NCBI GenBank assembly: GCA_028280195.1
Contig: JANQMH010000120.1
Location: 1 to 52,425 of the forward strand
Length of the DNA: 52,425 nt
From: Exilibacterium sp.
Lineage (GTDB): Bacteria; Pseudomonadota; Gammaproteobacteria; Pseudomonadales; Cellvibrionaceae
Direction: 5' to 3'
The first letter of the stretch is position 1. Every line of letters starts with the position of its first letter. Positions 15,743 to 23,809 of this stretch are shown piece by piece. The notes beneath the pieces were generated by a model. That model was given only the letters and a program-made list of their open reading frames with translations. It was not told the origin of the DNA and made no database searches. The translations under genes and the position numbers were made by a program.

Positions 15743-16699
15743 GTGAAAAACTCATCACTTGCGGGCGGCGCGCGCCTGTTGATTCTTTTCGGGGCGCCGG
15801 CCCTTGTCGGTGCCCTGCTACTGGCGGTGCAGCTGCCGGCCGCCGACCCGTTTATGCTGACGCTGCAAAACTCGGGACACGCCGCCGTATTTGCACTGCT
15901 GACAGTCTCTGTACTGCCGCTGCTGAGCGCCCCGCGCCCGCCACTGAGCGCGCCCCGGGCGCCGCTGTTTGTGGTTTTATGCCTGCTATTGGGCCTGGCT
16001 GTGGAATTTGTCCAGTCCCATATCGGCCGCCAGGCCTCCTGCAAAGACCTGTGGCTGAATATGGCCGGCGTCGGCATCGGGCTGTGCGTGCTGGCGGCCG
16101 TACCGCGGCGCCACGACCCGCGCCTGCGCGCGGCGGCCACCATTGCCGGGCTGGCATTGCTGGCGGCCAGCTTTACCCAGCCGGCGCTGTGGTGGCAGCG
16201 GCAGCTCGAGCGCGACCGCCTGTTTCCCACTATCGCCGCCTTCGAATCCCCTGTCATCAGGCACTTTGCCCGCGCCGGTGGCGGTGGTGAACTGGCACTG
16301 GTGCCGGCTCCCGCGGCCTGGCAACAAAACCGATCGCGGGTAGCCCGCCTGACCCTGGCCCGCCACAGCAGTTGGCCGGGCATGTCGATCAGGCCGGTCT
16401 ACCCCGACTGGCGCGGCTACCGGGCGCTGTACTTCGAGATATTTTCACCGGCCGCGGCGCCGCTGAACCTGTCCCTGCGCATCCACGACAGCCGCCACAA
16501 CAACGAATACGACGATCGCTTTAACAGACAACTGCAGGTCTCGCCGGGCATTAACCGCTATACCATTGACCTGCAGCAAATTCGCACAGGGCCGCAACAC
16601 CGCAGCATGGATATGGACAGTATTCAGACGCTGATCTGGTTCGCGCACCGGCCGCCCGAGGCGCAAACGGTTTTTCTCGACAATATCAAACTGCTGTGA
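15743..16699 (+). CDS. VanZ-like membrane protein with C-terminal sugar-binding-like domain
   Basis: 318 residues. The N-terminal ~130 hold four hydrophobic segments with the VanZ pattern: NSGHAAVFALL, then GLAVEFVQ, an R..S.KD and N..G. After a fifth segment, residues ~170-318 form a soluble beta-rich domain (YRALYFEIFSPA, LNLSLRIHD, YTIDLQQI, VFLDNIKLL) that looks like a carbohydrate-binding jelly roll of the CIA30/CBM type. VanZ itself gives low-level teicoplanin resistance by an unclear route. A fusion to a sugar-binding module suggests an envelope or polysaccharide role (inference). GTG start with a weak ribosome binding site. It ends six bases before the convergent VWA gene. Confidence 0.75.
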   Translation: MKNSSLAGGARLLILFGAPALVGALLLAVQLPAADPFMLTLQNSGHAAVFALLTVSVLPLLSAPRPPLSAPRAPLFVVLCLLLGLAVEFVQSHIGRQASCKDLWLNMAGVGIGLCVLAAVPRRHDPRLRAAATIAGLALLAASFTQPALWWQRQLERDRLFPTIAAFESPVIRHFARAGGGGELALVPAPAAWQQNRSRVARLTLARHSSWPGMSIRPVYPDWRGYRALYFEIFSPAAAPLNLSLRIHDSRHNNEYDDRFNRQLQVSPGINRYTIDLQQIRTGPQHRSMDMDSIQTLIWFAHRPPEAQTVFLDNIKLL

Positions 16700-16705
16700 G
16701 GCCGC

Positions 16706-18064
16706 TCAGCTGTATTTCAACAGGCGGCTGAGAATACGGGTCAGGTCGCGCAGCGAATTGCACGGTTCCAGTTGCGAGCAGTACGGCGCATATTGACTGA
16801 TAATGGAATCACCGCTATCCCAACTGGCGCGGCTTTCCGGGTTCAGCCATATCACCCGGCGGCTGCGGCGGTAGACCTGCTGCCATACCGCGACATTGCC
16901 GTCGCCGTGATTATTGCGCGCATCGCCGAGCATCATGACAGTGGTCTTGCGATCGATATCGCCCAGCAGCTGCGCCTGCAGATCGGTCAGCGCGCGCCCG
17001 TAGTCGGTCGACATATTGCCCCACTGGCGCAGTACCTCCGCCACCGCGGCCTGCACGTCGCTGCTGCGGAAACAGTCAGTCACTTCCGTCAGCACCGAGG
17101 TAAACACAAAAGATCTGACCCGCGGCAGCACATCCTGCAGGCTGTAAAGAAACAGCAGCAGAAAGCGGGCCACGCGGCTGACCGAACCGCTGACATCGCA
17201 GATGGCCACCAGCTTGGGCCGGTCTATACGCACCGATTTCCAGCGTGTGTGAAACTGCACACCGTCAAATGCCGCGTTGGCAGCGATGGTCTTGCGCACA
17301 TCCAGCAGGCCGCGCCTGGCCTGTTTGCGGCGCCGGCCGTGCTGCGAGGCCAGCAACTTGGCCGCCTTCTGCACCAGCCGGGTCATGCGCCGGTAGTGCT
17401 GGATATCGATATGGGTGAGTTTGATTTGCTGCAGCGCATCGTCCTGCAGGCGCTGCCCCTGTTGTTCGGCAAACAGCAGATACTGCTGCTCGACATGGTC
17501 GCGCACCCGATCGATCAGGCGCTGGCGGCGGCGCTGCAACAGCGCCAGCACATGCTGTTGCGCCACACCGGGGGTCTGCCCGCGCAACTGGTTCAGTTCA
17601 CGATTCAGGCCGTCCATGCCGAGCCGCTGCAGTACTGCGTAACTGTAGCGGCTTTTCTGCGTGAACACCTGGATATCCCTGACGCCTTCACGCCTGGCGG
17701 CATCGGCTATCGCCAGTGACAGCCCGGCGGCGTCGTCGCGCAGCAACAGCTGCCCCAGTGGTGACGCTATCGCGGCGATATCGCCGCCGGCGGCATCTGC
17801 GGCCGGCAGCTGCTCGGGTCGATCGCCGCCAGCATTGTCTTCACCGCTGCCGAGAGCGCGAAAATACTGTTCAAACAATTGCCCGTAGAGATTTTTATGT
17901 TGCCGTGATTTGGCCAATACCAGCCCCAGCGCCAGCTTCAGGCGCGCGCGATCAGCCACTCCGACCATCTGCATGGCGTGCAGGGCGTCCAGCGTCTCGA
18001 CCGGCGACACCGCCACACCGGCCTGGCGCAGCGCGGCAATAAACTCGCCCAGGACCTGCTGCAT
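16706..18064 (-). CDS. CoxE-like VWA domain protein
   Basis: 452 residues. The C-terminal half is a von Willebrand A domain with the MIDAS motif DVSGSVS and later T/D residues (STDYGRAL, MLGDARNN). The N-terminal half is helical, Gln/Arg-rich, typical of the CoxE (DUF58/VWA) group. Such proteins act with a MoxR AAA+ ATPase as a chaperone pair that inserts metals or matures enzymes; the MoxR partner is the next gene upstream (30 bases). In carbon-monoxide dehydrogenase systems CoxD/CoxE do this for the Mo-Cu site, but no cox enzyme is nearby. Client unknown. Confidence 0.9.
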   Translation of the reverse strand: MQQVLGEFIAALRQAGVAVSPVETLDALHAMQMVGVADRARLKLALGLVLAKSRQHKNLYGQLFEQYFRALGSGEDNAGGDRPEQLPAADAAGGDIAAIASPLGQLLLRDDAAGLSLAIADAARREGVRDIQVFTQKSRYSYAVLQRLGMDGLNRELNQLRGQTPGVAQQHVLALLQRRRQRLIDRVRDHVEQQYLLFAEQQGQRLQDDALQQIKLTHIDIQHYRRMTRLVQKAAKLLASQHGRRRKQARRGLLDVRKTIAANAAFDGVQFHTRWKSVRIDRPKLVAICDVSGSVSRVARFLLLFLYSLQDVLPRVRSFVFTSVLTEVTDCFRSSDVQAAVAEVLRQWGNMSTDYGRALTDLQAQLLGDIDRKTTVMMLGDARNNHGDGNVAVWQQVYRRSRRVIWLNPESRASWDSGDSIISQYAPYCSQLEPCNSLRDLTRILSRLLKYS

Positions 18065-18094
18065 TATCTCTGCCCGGCGCCAAAACGCGCCGCC

Positions 18095-19024
18095 TCAAGG
18101 GCCCAGCAGACGCTTGAGTTCGGGTTCGACAACCTCGATATCCTCCTGGTATTTGAGCAACAAATTGAGCGTGCCCTGCACCCAGGGCCGATCGAGCGAT
18201 TCGACATTCAGCAGCAACAGCGCCCTGGCCCAGTCGATGGTCTCGCTGATGGCCGGGGCCTTTTTCAAGGCCATGCCGCGCAGCTGGTCGACAAAGTGAA
18301 TCAACTGCTCGCGCAGCTGCCGGTCTATCTGCGGCACTTGCGCAGCGATAATTCTGTCTTCCAGAGCCGGTTCTGGAAACGGAATGTAAAGGTGCAGGCA
18401 GCGGCGCTTGAGAGCATCGCCCAACTCGCGGGTGTTATTACTGGTGAGCAGCACGATGGGCACGGACTTGGCTTTGATGGTGCCGATCTCCGGTATAGAC
18501 ACCTGGTAGTCGGACAACAGCTCCAGCAGAAAAGCCTCGAACTCCTGATCGGCCTTGTCGATTTCGTCAACCAGCAGTATGGCGCCGTTCTCGGCCTGCA
18601 GGGTCTGCAGCAGCGGTCGCGCCTCGAGAAACGCCTGCGAGTAAAAGATATCGCCGAACTGGTGCAGGCGCTTGACTGATTCTTCCAGCCCGCGCGCGCC
18701 GCGCAGGACATCGCCGAGTTGATCCTTCAGCACCTGGGTATAGAGCAGCTGCTTGCCGTATTTCCACTCGTAAAGCGCCTTGACCTCATCCAGCCCCTCG
18801 TAGCACTGCAGGCGGATAAGGGGTGCCGCCAGGTACTCGGCGGTTTTTTTTGCCAGCTCGGTTTTGCCGACACCGGGCGGGCCTTCCACCAGAATGGGCT
18901 TCTGCAGCTGGCAGGCTAGATACATGGCAGTGGCAATGGCGTCACTGCAGATATAGCCCAGCGCTTCAAAACCCTCCCGCAGCCGCTGCGGCGAGCAAAC
19001 TTTTTCCTGATGTCGGATAATCAA
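18095..19024 (-). CDS. MoxR-type AAA+ ATPase
   Basis: 309 residues with Walker A GPPGVGKTE (about 48-56), Walker B ILLVDEID, sensor 1 LTSNN and an arginine-rich segment (LKRRCLHLYI). This is the CoxD-like branch of MoxR ATPases, which remodel client proteins together with VWA partners. The first codon appears to be TTG with GGGGGT upstream; the alternative ATG lies too far inside, close to Walker A. Operon with the VWA gene. It probably starts from the ~135-base region that also holds a small plus-strand ORF. Confidence 0.9.
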   Translation of the reverse strand: MIIRHQEKVCSPQRLREGFEALGYICSDAIATAMYLACQLQKPILVEGPPGVGKTELAKKTAEYLAAPLIRLQCYEGLDEVKALYEWKYGKQLLYTQVLKDQLGDVLRGARGLEESVKRLHQFGDIFYSQAFLEARPLLQTLQAENGAILLVDEIDKADQEFEAFLLELLSDYQVSIPEIGTIKAKSVPIVLLTSNNTRELGDALKRRCLHLYIPFPEPALEDRIIAAQVPQIDRQLREQLIHFVDQLRGMALKKAPAISETIDWARALLLLNVESLDRPWVQGTLNLLLKYQEDIEVVEPELKRLLGP

Positions 19025-19159
19025 CGGGATACCCCCTTTACATTCCCTCCCGATTCAAAACACTTCTTTACCGTCCTTGAACCAACTTTGAGGCCAGATC
19101 CGTAAACTGTTTCTCCAGATTCACACAAAACGGCAACCCACACCAACGAGGATACTGCA

Positions 19160-19234
19160 ATGATTATGTCAATCACACTGATCGTCAGCCTGGCTCTGCT
19201 CGCTGCCATCGCCGCCCAGGATCTGAAGGCTTGA
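19160..19234 (+). CDS. Possible 24-residue hydrophobic peptide
   Basis: ATG with GAGGA upstream opens a 25-codon frame (including stop) encoding a single hydrophobic helix rich in Ile, Leu and Ala followed by QDLKA. It lies between the moxR start and the end of the lrp-type gene, on the opposite strand to both. Small single-pass peptides of this sort are often missed. Without conservation data it remains tentative; the good ribosome binding site and clean hydrophobicity are the only support. Confidence 0.35.
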   Translation: MIMSITLIVSLALLAAIAAQDLKA

Positions 19235-19288
19235 GCAGGCCCGGGGCAATGAGCCGCGCATTTTCGCCCGGCGCGCCGGCAGCCGGGT

Positions 19289-19714
19289 TCAGCGCTCAAA
19301 CTTTTTCGACAGCACGACAGATGTCAGGGTGCGGCGCACACCCGCGAGGGCAGCCAGTTTGTCGAGCTGGCGATCCAGCGCCGCGGTAGTCTCTTCCTGC
19401 ACCACGGCAAAAATATCGTATTCGCCACTAATGGAATAGAGCGCTTTGACGGCAACCATTTTCTCTATCTGGCGATTCAGCTGCGCGGTCTGCTTCTGAT
19501 CGGTGTCGATCAGTACATGGGCAACCACCCGCGTACTCAGATAATCGGCGGTATAACGGATGGTATAACCCTGAATGACCCGCTGTTTCTCCAGCCTGCG
19601 CATACGTTCCTGCACCGTGGAACGGCTGACGCCCAATTTCTGCGCCAACACCGTAACACTCTCGCGGCTGTTGGCCGACAACAGTGCCAGCAATTGTTCG
19701 TCAAGGGTGTTCAT
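19289..19714 (-). CDS. Lrp/AsnC family transcriptional regulator
   Basis: 141 residues: N-terminal helix-turn-helix (LAQKLGVSRSTVQERMRRLEKQRVI, about 23-47) and C-terminal RAM ligand-binding domain (VVAHVLIDTD, ISGEYDIFAVV). Lrp/AsnC proteins bind amino acids and form octamers or larger on DNA. It is divergent from the ornithine decarboxylase gene, separated by 166 bases containing three direct repeats, so it may sense ornithine, lysine or arginine and control that gene (inference). Confidence 0.93.
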   Translation of the reverse strand: MNTLDEQLLALLSANSRESVTVLAQKLGVSRSTVQERMRRLEKQRVIQGYTIRYTADYLSTRVVAHVLIDTDQKQTAQLNRQIEKMVAVKALYSISGEYDIFAVVQEETTAALDRQLDKLAALAGVRRTLTSVVLSKKFER

Positions 19715-19816
19715 TTCGCCGATTTGACATACTTTATCTTCAAACTGCTATAAATTATCTATCAAATTGCCCACTTTGACCATACAAACTGATGGTTTCC
19801 TGCCGTAGTATTGGTT

Positions 19817-19859
19817 TGAAACAGTAGTAGTAGTCTGAAATAGTAGTATTAGCCTGAAA
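19817..19859 (+). repeat. Three 19-bp-period direct repeats in the lrp-speC control region
   Basis: TGAAA occurs at 19817, 19836 and 19855, exactly 19 bp apart, each followed by (A/T)A-rich sequence and preceded by a TAGTA/TAGTC-like half. The units are imperfect copies of GTAGTA-N4-CTGAAATAGTA. The period is close to two helical turns, so a multimeric regulator such as the adjacent Lrp-type protein could bind one face. The last unit ends about 20 bases before the decarboxylase start. Confidence 0.5.
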
Positions 19860-19880
19860 TAAAAGCGACAGGGGCCGAAA

Positions 19881-21038
19881 ATGGGTTGTCAAGATGTCAG
19901 TGTGGTCCGGTCTGAACAGCACCAGCCACTGGAATTTGCCCAGAACTCTCTGCTGAATGTGCTGCGCGGCGGTTACCAGGGCCCCTTTCTGTTGATGGAT
20001 TCGGCGGTGGTGCGCGACCGCGCGCGCCAGTTCAAGGCGGCCCTGCCCGGCGTTACACCCCATTTTGCCGTCAAAGCCAACCCCGATCCGCGTATTCTCA
20101 GCGCCCTGCTGGCAGAGGGGGTCAATTTCGAAATTGCTTCGCGCCGGGAACTCGAGCTGCTACTGCCCCTGGGTGTGCGGCCGGCCGAAGTGCTGTTCAG
20201 CAACCCGGTCAAACCCCGCAGCCATATCGCCTTCGCCGCCGAGGCGGGGGTAGAGTGGTTCGCCATCGACAGTATCGAGGAACTGCGCAAGGTTCACCAG
20301 ATTAAGGCCGATGCCAAGTTGTACCTGCGTATTTATACCACTAACGAGGGCGCCGGCTGCCCGCTTTCCGGCAAGTTCGGCGCCCACTGCGAAGATATCG
20401 AAACCATTATCGCCGAAGCAGTCAGGCTCGGCGCCGACCTGGCCGGCGTGACCTTTCATGTCGGCTCTCAGTGCACCAATACCACCAATTGGCGCGAGGG
20501 CATTGAAGCTGCCGGCAAAGTACTCGATGATTTTGCCAAAGCCGGCCTCGAGCCGCGCTTTCTCGATCTGGGCGGCGGTTTCCCGGTGCGTATGGGTGAG
20601 CCCATACCCGCCATCGGCGAAATCGCCGGGGTCATCAACCGGGGGCTGGCGCGGCTCGAGCGACCGCTGCAGGTGATCGCCGAACCGGGCCGCTTTCTGG
20701 TGGCCGAGGCCGGCTGCCTGGTGGCCAGTGTGGTGGGCGCCACCCGGCGCAGTAACCAGGAGCGCTGGCTGTATCTCGATGCGGGCTTCTACAGCGGCCT
20801 GATGGAAATGAAAGACGGCATACCTTATGTGATCGACACCGAGCGCGACGGCAAGCCGGTGCCCTGGACTGTGGCCGGCCCCACCTGTGACTCCGTCGAC
20901 GTCTGTCTCACCGGTCATCTGCTGCCGGAAAACCTCGACGAGGGCGACCTGATCTATATCCGCAGCGCCGGCGCCTATGTCAGCGCCTGCAGCACCGAAT
21001 TCAATGGCTTCCCCACGCTGGAAGTCATGGTCATCTAA
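19881..21038 (+). CDS. speC: Ornithine decarboxylase, alanine-racemase fold (type III PLP)
   Basis: Likely converts ornithine to putrescine for polyamine synthesis. 385 residues with PLP lysine Lys65 in HFAVKAN, HVGSQ, GGGFP, EPGR and the catalytic cysteine Cys336 in GPTCDSVD, which is typical of ornithine decarboxylases in this fold. It differs from the large E. coli SpeC (fold type I) but matches the Pseudomonas enzyme of the same name in size. Lysine activity is possible. ATG at 19881 follows AGGGG. The divergent Lrp-type regulator and upstream repeats suggest amino-acid-responsive control. Confidence 0.9.
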   Translation: MGCQDVSVVRSEQHQPLEFAQNSLLNVLRGGYQGPFLLMDSAVVRDRARQFKAALPGVTPHFAVKANPDPRILSALLAEGVNFEIASRRELELLLPLGVRPAEVLFSNPVKPRSHIAFAAEAGVEWFAIDSIEELRKVHQIKADAKLYLRIYTTNEGAGCPLSGKFGAHCEDIETIIAEAVRLGADLAGVTFHVGSQCTNTTNWREGIEAAGKVLDDFAKAGLEPRFLDLGGGFPVRMGEPIPAIGEIAGVINRGLARLERPLQVIAEPGRFLVAEAGCLVASVVGATRRSNQERWLYLDAGFYSGLMEMKDGIPYVIDTERDGKPVPWTVAGPTCDSVDVCLTGHLLPENLDEGDLIYIRSAGAYVSACSTEFNGFPTLEVMVI

Positions 21039-21186
21039 GCGTTCGCGCCGGCGGGACTAAATGGCCGTCAATCTATAATAGATCGTACTAACCCGGCCTC
21101 CAGCAGCTCTTATACTTACAGGTACAGCTATCTGCATCTGGCGGCCGCTGCGCCGCAGCTGCTTCACAACAGTGGGAGGTATGGCC

Positions 21187-21708
21187 ATGGGTATTGCCCT
21201 GACGCTGGAGAATTATCTCAATTCCCAACGCATTCATTTCGATCTGCTGCGGCATGAGTACTCGGAAGGCTCGCACAACACCGCCTGTGCCGCGCGGGTA
21301 CCTTTTCGCAACCTCGCCAAAGGCGTCGTGTTTCGCGACGAGGATTTCTACTACACCGTGGCGGTGGTTCCCTCGACCAATAAAGTCAGGCGCCACACCC
21401 TCAACCAGATTTTCGACCGCCATCTCGAACTCGCCGACGAAGAGGAACTGGGTGATCTCTTCGTCGATTGTGCCCACGGCGCCGTGCCGGCCTTGGGGCA
21501 GGCCTACGGTATTAACGTGATCTGGGACGAGCAGTTACTGGAAGTCGACGATATCTGGATGGAGGCCGGTGACCACGAGCACCTGATTCATATCAGCCGG
21601 CAACAGTTCGAGGCGCTTATGAGTCCTACCCTGCGGGAAAAATTCAGCGCTGAAGCCGGCGCCGCCGCGTTCGGGAGGCGTACCCGGCTGGTACAGCTGC
21701 TGCGTTGA
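21187..21708 (+). CDS. YbaK/ProX-type aminoacyl-tRNA deacylase domain protein
   Basis: 173 residues. The family core is visible: EYSEGSHNTACAARVP, LAKGVVFRDEDFYYTVAVVPSTNKV (the lysine-containing strand), LGDLFVDCAHGAVPALG. Such stand-alone domains hydrolyse mischarged tRNA, for example Ala- or Cys-tRNA(Pro). Of three possible starts (21172 GTG, 21181 ATG, 21187 ATG), the last sits seven bases after GGGAGG and is preferred. The substrate tRNA cannot be told from the sequence. Confidence 0.87.
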   Translation: MGIALTLENYLNSQRIHFDLLRHEYSEGSHNTACAARVPFRNLAKGVVFRDEDFYYTVAVVPSTNKVRRHTLNQIFDRHLELADEEELGDLFVDCAHGAVPALGQAYGINVIWDEQLLEVDDIWMEAGDHEHLIHISRQQFEALMSPTLREKFSAEAGAAAFGRRTRLVQLLR

Positions 21709-21785
21709 AAGGCATCGGCAGGCCGGGAAGAAGTGACCGCCAGTGAGGTCGCATGTGGCAGGACCCCGCCTGGCAGCAATCCGAC

Positions 21786-22202
21786 TTACTCCGCCGTCGC
21801 CACCAGCGAAACCTGGTTGACACCGGCCTCCCGGGCGGCGTCGGCGATGGAGACGAAAGTCGCGGCTTCGGAGTTTTCGTCAGCCTTGACAATGACAATA
21901 CCCTGGGGGAATTCAGCGTGCAGCCGCTCGATATTGGCGCGCACGGCACGCACGTCAATACGGCGCTGTTCCAGCCAGATTTCATTGTTACCGGTCACGG
22001 TGATAAGAATGTTCTGCTTGTCGGGGTCCGGCGGCGGCGGGTTTTCCTGCTCCTCCGGGACATTCAGATCGATAGCGGACTCTTTGATAAAAGACGCCGT
22101 GACGATAAAGAAAATCAACATAATGAACACGACATCCAGCATCGGAGTCAGGTCGATATCCGAGCTGTCATCGCCCTGCCCCCGATTTTTTTTACGGCTC
22201 AC
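21786..22202 (-). CDS. exbD: ExbD/TolR family biopolymer transport protein (orphan)
   Basis: 138 residues: short basic N-terminus, one transmembrane helix with the proton-path aspartate in DLTPMLDVVFIMLIFFIV, then a periplasmic domain. ExbD works with ExbB and TonB to energise outer-membrane receptors. No exbB or tonB lies next to it and neither flank holds an exbB remnant, so it is an orphan whose partner must be elsewhere. GTG start with AGGGGACC upstream. It could serve a second, non-TonB system. Confidence 0.9.
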   Translation of the reverse strand: MSRKKNRGQGDDSSDIDLTPMLDVVFIMLIFFIVTASFIKESAIDLNVPEEQENPPPPDPDKQNILITVTGNNEIWLEQRRIDVRAVRANIERLHAEFPQGIVIVKADENSEAATFVSIADAAREAGVNQVSLVATAE

Positions 22203-22534
22203 AATAAGGTCCCCTCACTACAACTTGCAATTATTCAAATTTTAAAACCGCCAATATTACCTTGGATGGCGGATCAACACTATTGCTGTTTGAGTCATTT
22301 CTGCGACTGACAGTTCCGCCTGCTTAAAAATCCACCATTCTTGCTGAAAAATGGCCTCCCTGTACAACCGCGGTTCCCCTATACAAGCAGAGTCTGCAAC
22401 CAGAGCCGAGTTGGTTTTTTCGAGTAGCGGAAATGGTACATCTGTGCAATATGACCGCATCAATGCGACTCGTCCCGCCGCCGATCCCGGTGCGGGTGTG
22501 GAAAACCGGGACAGCACTACCGGCTTTGCTCACT
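22203..22534. other. Intergenic region between exbD and the radical SAM gene
   Basis: About 330 bases with no supported gene on either strand. It should contain the exbD promoter; the 60 bases before the exbD start are AT-rich (AATATTGG, TTTTAAAATTTG). Short open frames on the minus strand have no ribosome binding site. No ExbB-like sequence was found. Confidence 0.5.
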
Positions 22535-23638
22535 TCATAGCAAGTTCAATTGACCGGCGGACTCCGCCTCGGCGGGAACCCGGAACAGCGAGCAGTCCAG
22601 CTGCCGCTCGGGCCGCCCACTGAGGCCGAGTTTCTTGCCGGCCACGGCAAAGCGCCTGGCGATCAGTTCGGCGTAGACCCCGGTGCCGCGCATACGGGTA
22701 CCGAATTCGGCCCGATAGTCGCCGCCGCCGCGGCTCTGCCGTATCAGGCTGATAACATGCCCGGCGCGGTCCGGAAAATGCGCCCGCAACCATTCGTAAA
22801 AAAGGTCTTTCACCTCCAGCGGCAGGCGCAGCAGGACATAATTGGCCGCTTCGGCGCCGGCCTCGCGGCAGCACTGCAACAGCTTCTCAATTTCCATATC
22901 GTTGATCATGGGAATTACCGGCGCCATCAACACGCCGACCGGAATACCCGCTTCACGCAAGCGCTGCACTGTTTTGAGCCGCGCTTCGGGTGCCGCTGCG
23001 CGCGGCTCCAGCGAGCGCTTCAAATCGCTGTCCAGCGTGGTGATGCTGATCATAACCGAGCACAGCCGCTGCCGCGCCATCGGCGCCAGGATGTCGATAT
23101 CGCGCTCGACCAGGCTGCCCTTGGTGACAATCGACAGGGGGTGCCTGAAACGCTGCAGTGTCTGCAGCAGCGCGCGGGTAATACGGTAGTGCTTCTCGAT
23201 CGGCTGGTAGGGGTCGGTATTGGTACCGAGCACCAGCGTGTTGCAGCGGTAGCGCGGGCGGCGCAGCTGCTTTTCCAGTAATTCGGCGGCATTGGGTTTG
23301 TAGAATAATTTGGTCTCGAAATCCAGCCCCGGCGACAGATCCCAATAGGCGTGGGTGGGCCGGGCAAAGCAGTAGACACAGCCGTGTTCGCAGCCGCGGT
23401 AAGGGTTGATGGACTGCTCGAAGGGCAGGTCCGGGGACGCATTGGCGCTGATAATCGTCTTCGCATATTCCGGCCGCACATGGGTGGCCACGGAATCCTC
23501 CACCCTGACTGCAGACCAACCGTCGTCCTCGCGGACACTGTGATAGCGATCGAAGCGATTGGCCGGGTTTGACAGGGCACCGCGCCCCTTCAGCACCCGA
23601 CCTGAACCCCTTCCCCCACCTGTTATGCCGTCAGTCAT
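22535..23638 (-). CDS. PA0069-family radical SAM protein (SplB-like), SOS-boxed
   Basis: 367 residues with the radical SAM cluster motif Cys83-x3-Cys87-x2-Cys90 in CEHGCVYC, followed by a spore-photoproduct-lyase-like (COG1533) barrel. SplB enzymes repair thymine dimers with a SAM radical; this family's substrate is unknown. The start at 23638 is the first methionine giving the family N-terminus (GGGRGSG). A consensus LexA box lies about 95 bases upstream and nothing else could use it, so the gene is very likely SOS-induced. As I recall, Pseudomonas PA0069 is in the LexA regulon. Confidence 0.9.
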   Translation of the reverse strand: MTDGITGGGRGSGRVLKGRGALSNPANRFDRYHSVREDDGWSAVRVEDSVATHVRPEYAKTIISANASPDLPFEQSINPYRGCEHGCVYCFARPTHAYWDLSPGLDFETKLFYKPNAAELLEKQLRRPRYRCNTLVLGTNTDPYQPIEKHYRITRALLQTLQRFRHPLSIVTKGSLVERDIDILAPMARQRLCSVMISITTLDSDLKRSLEPRAAAPEARLKTVQRLREAGIPVGVLMAPVIPMINDMEIEKLLQCCREAGAEAANYVLLRLPLEVKDLFYEWLRAHFPDRAGHVISLIRQSRGGGDYRAEFGTRMRGTGVYAELIARRFAVAGKKLGLSGRPERQLDCSLFRVPAEAESAGQLNLL

Positions 23639-23733
23639 CACCGTACCCCGCGCTGTAAACGGCCAAATCCTTACAATGGCCCCACATCGCCGGACACCGT
23701 TGCAGCGCGCCTGGGTTCCATGCAAGCATAAAA

Positions 23734-23753
23734 TACTGTATAAAAAAACAGTA
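23734..23753. promoter_or_regulatory. LexA (SOS) box
   Basis: TACTGTATAAAAAAACAGTA matches the gammaproteobacterial consensus TACTG-N10-CAGTA in every fixed position. The only gene starting nearby is the minus-strand radical SAM gene (start 23638); the other flank is the 3' end of the AtoE-type gene. Confidence 0.88.
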
Positions 23754-23809
23754 TAGCGGAGAGATACAGAAAATGGCAGTGGTTTTTCCGTTCCGTATCG
23801 GCCGGATAT

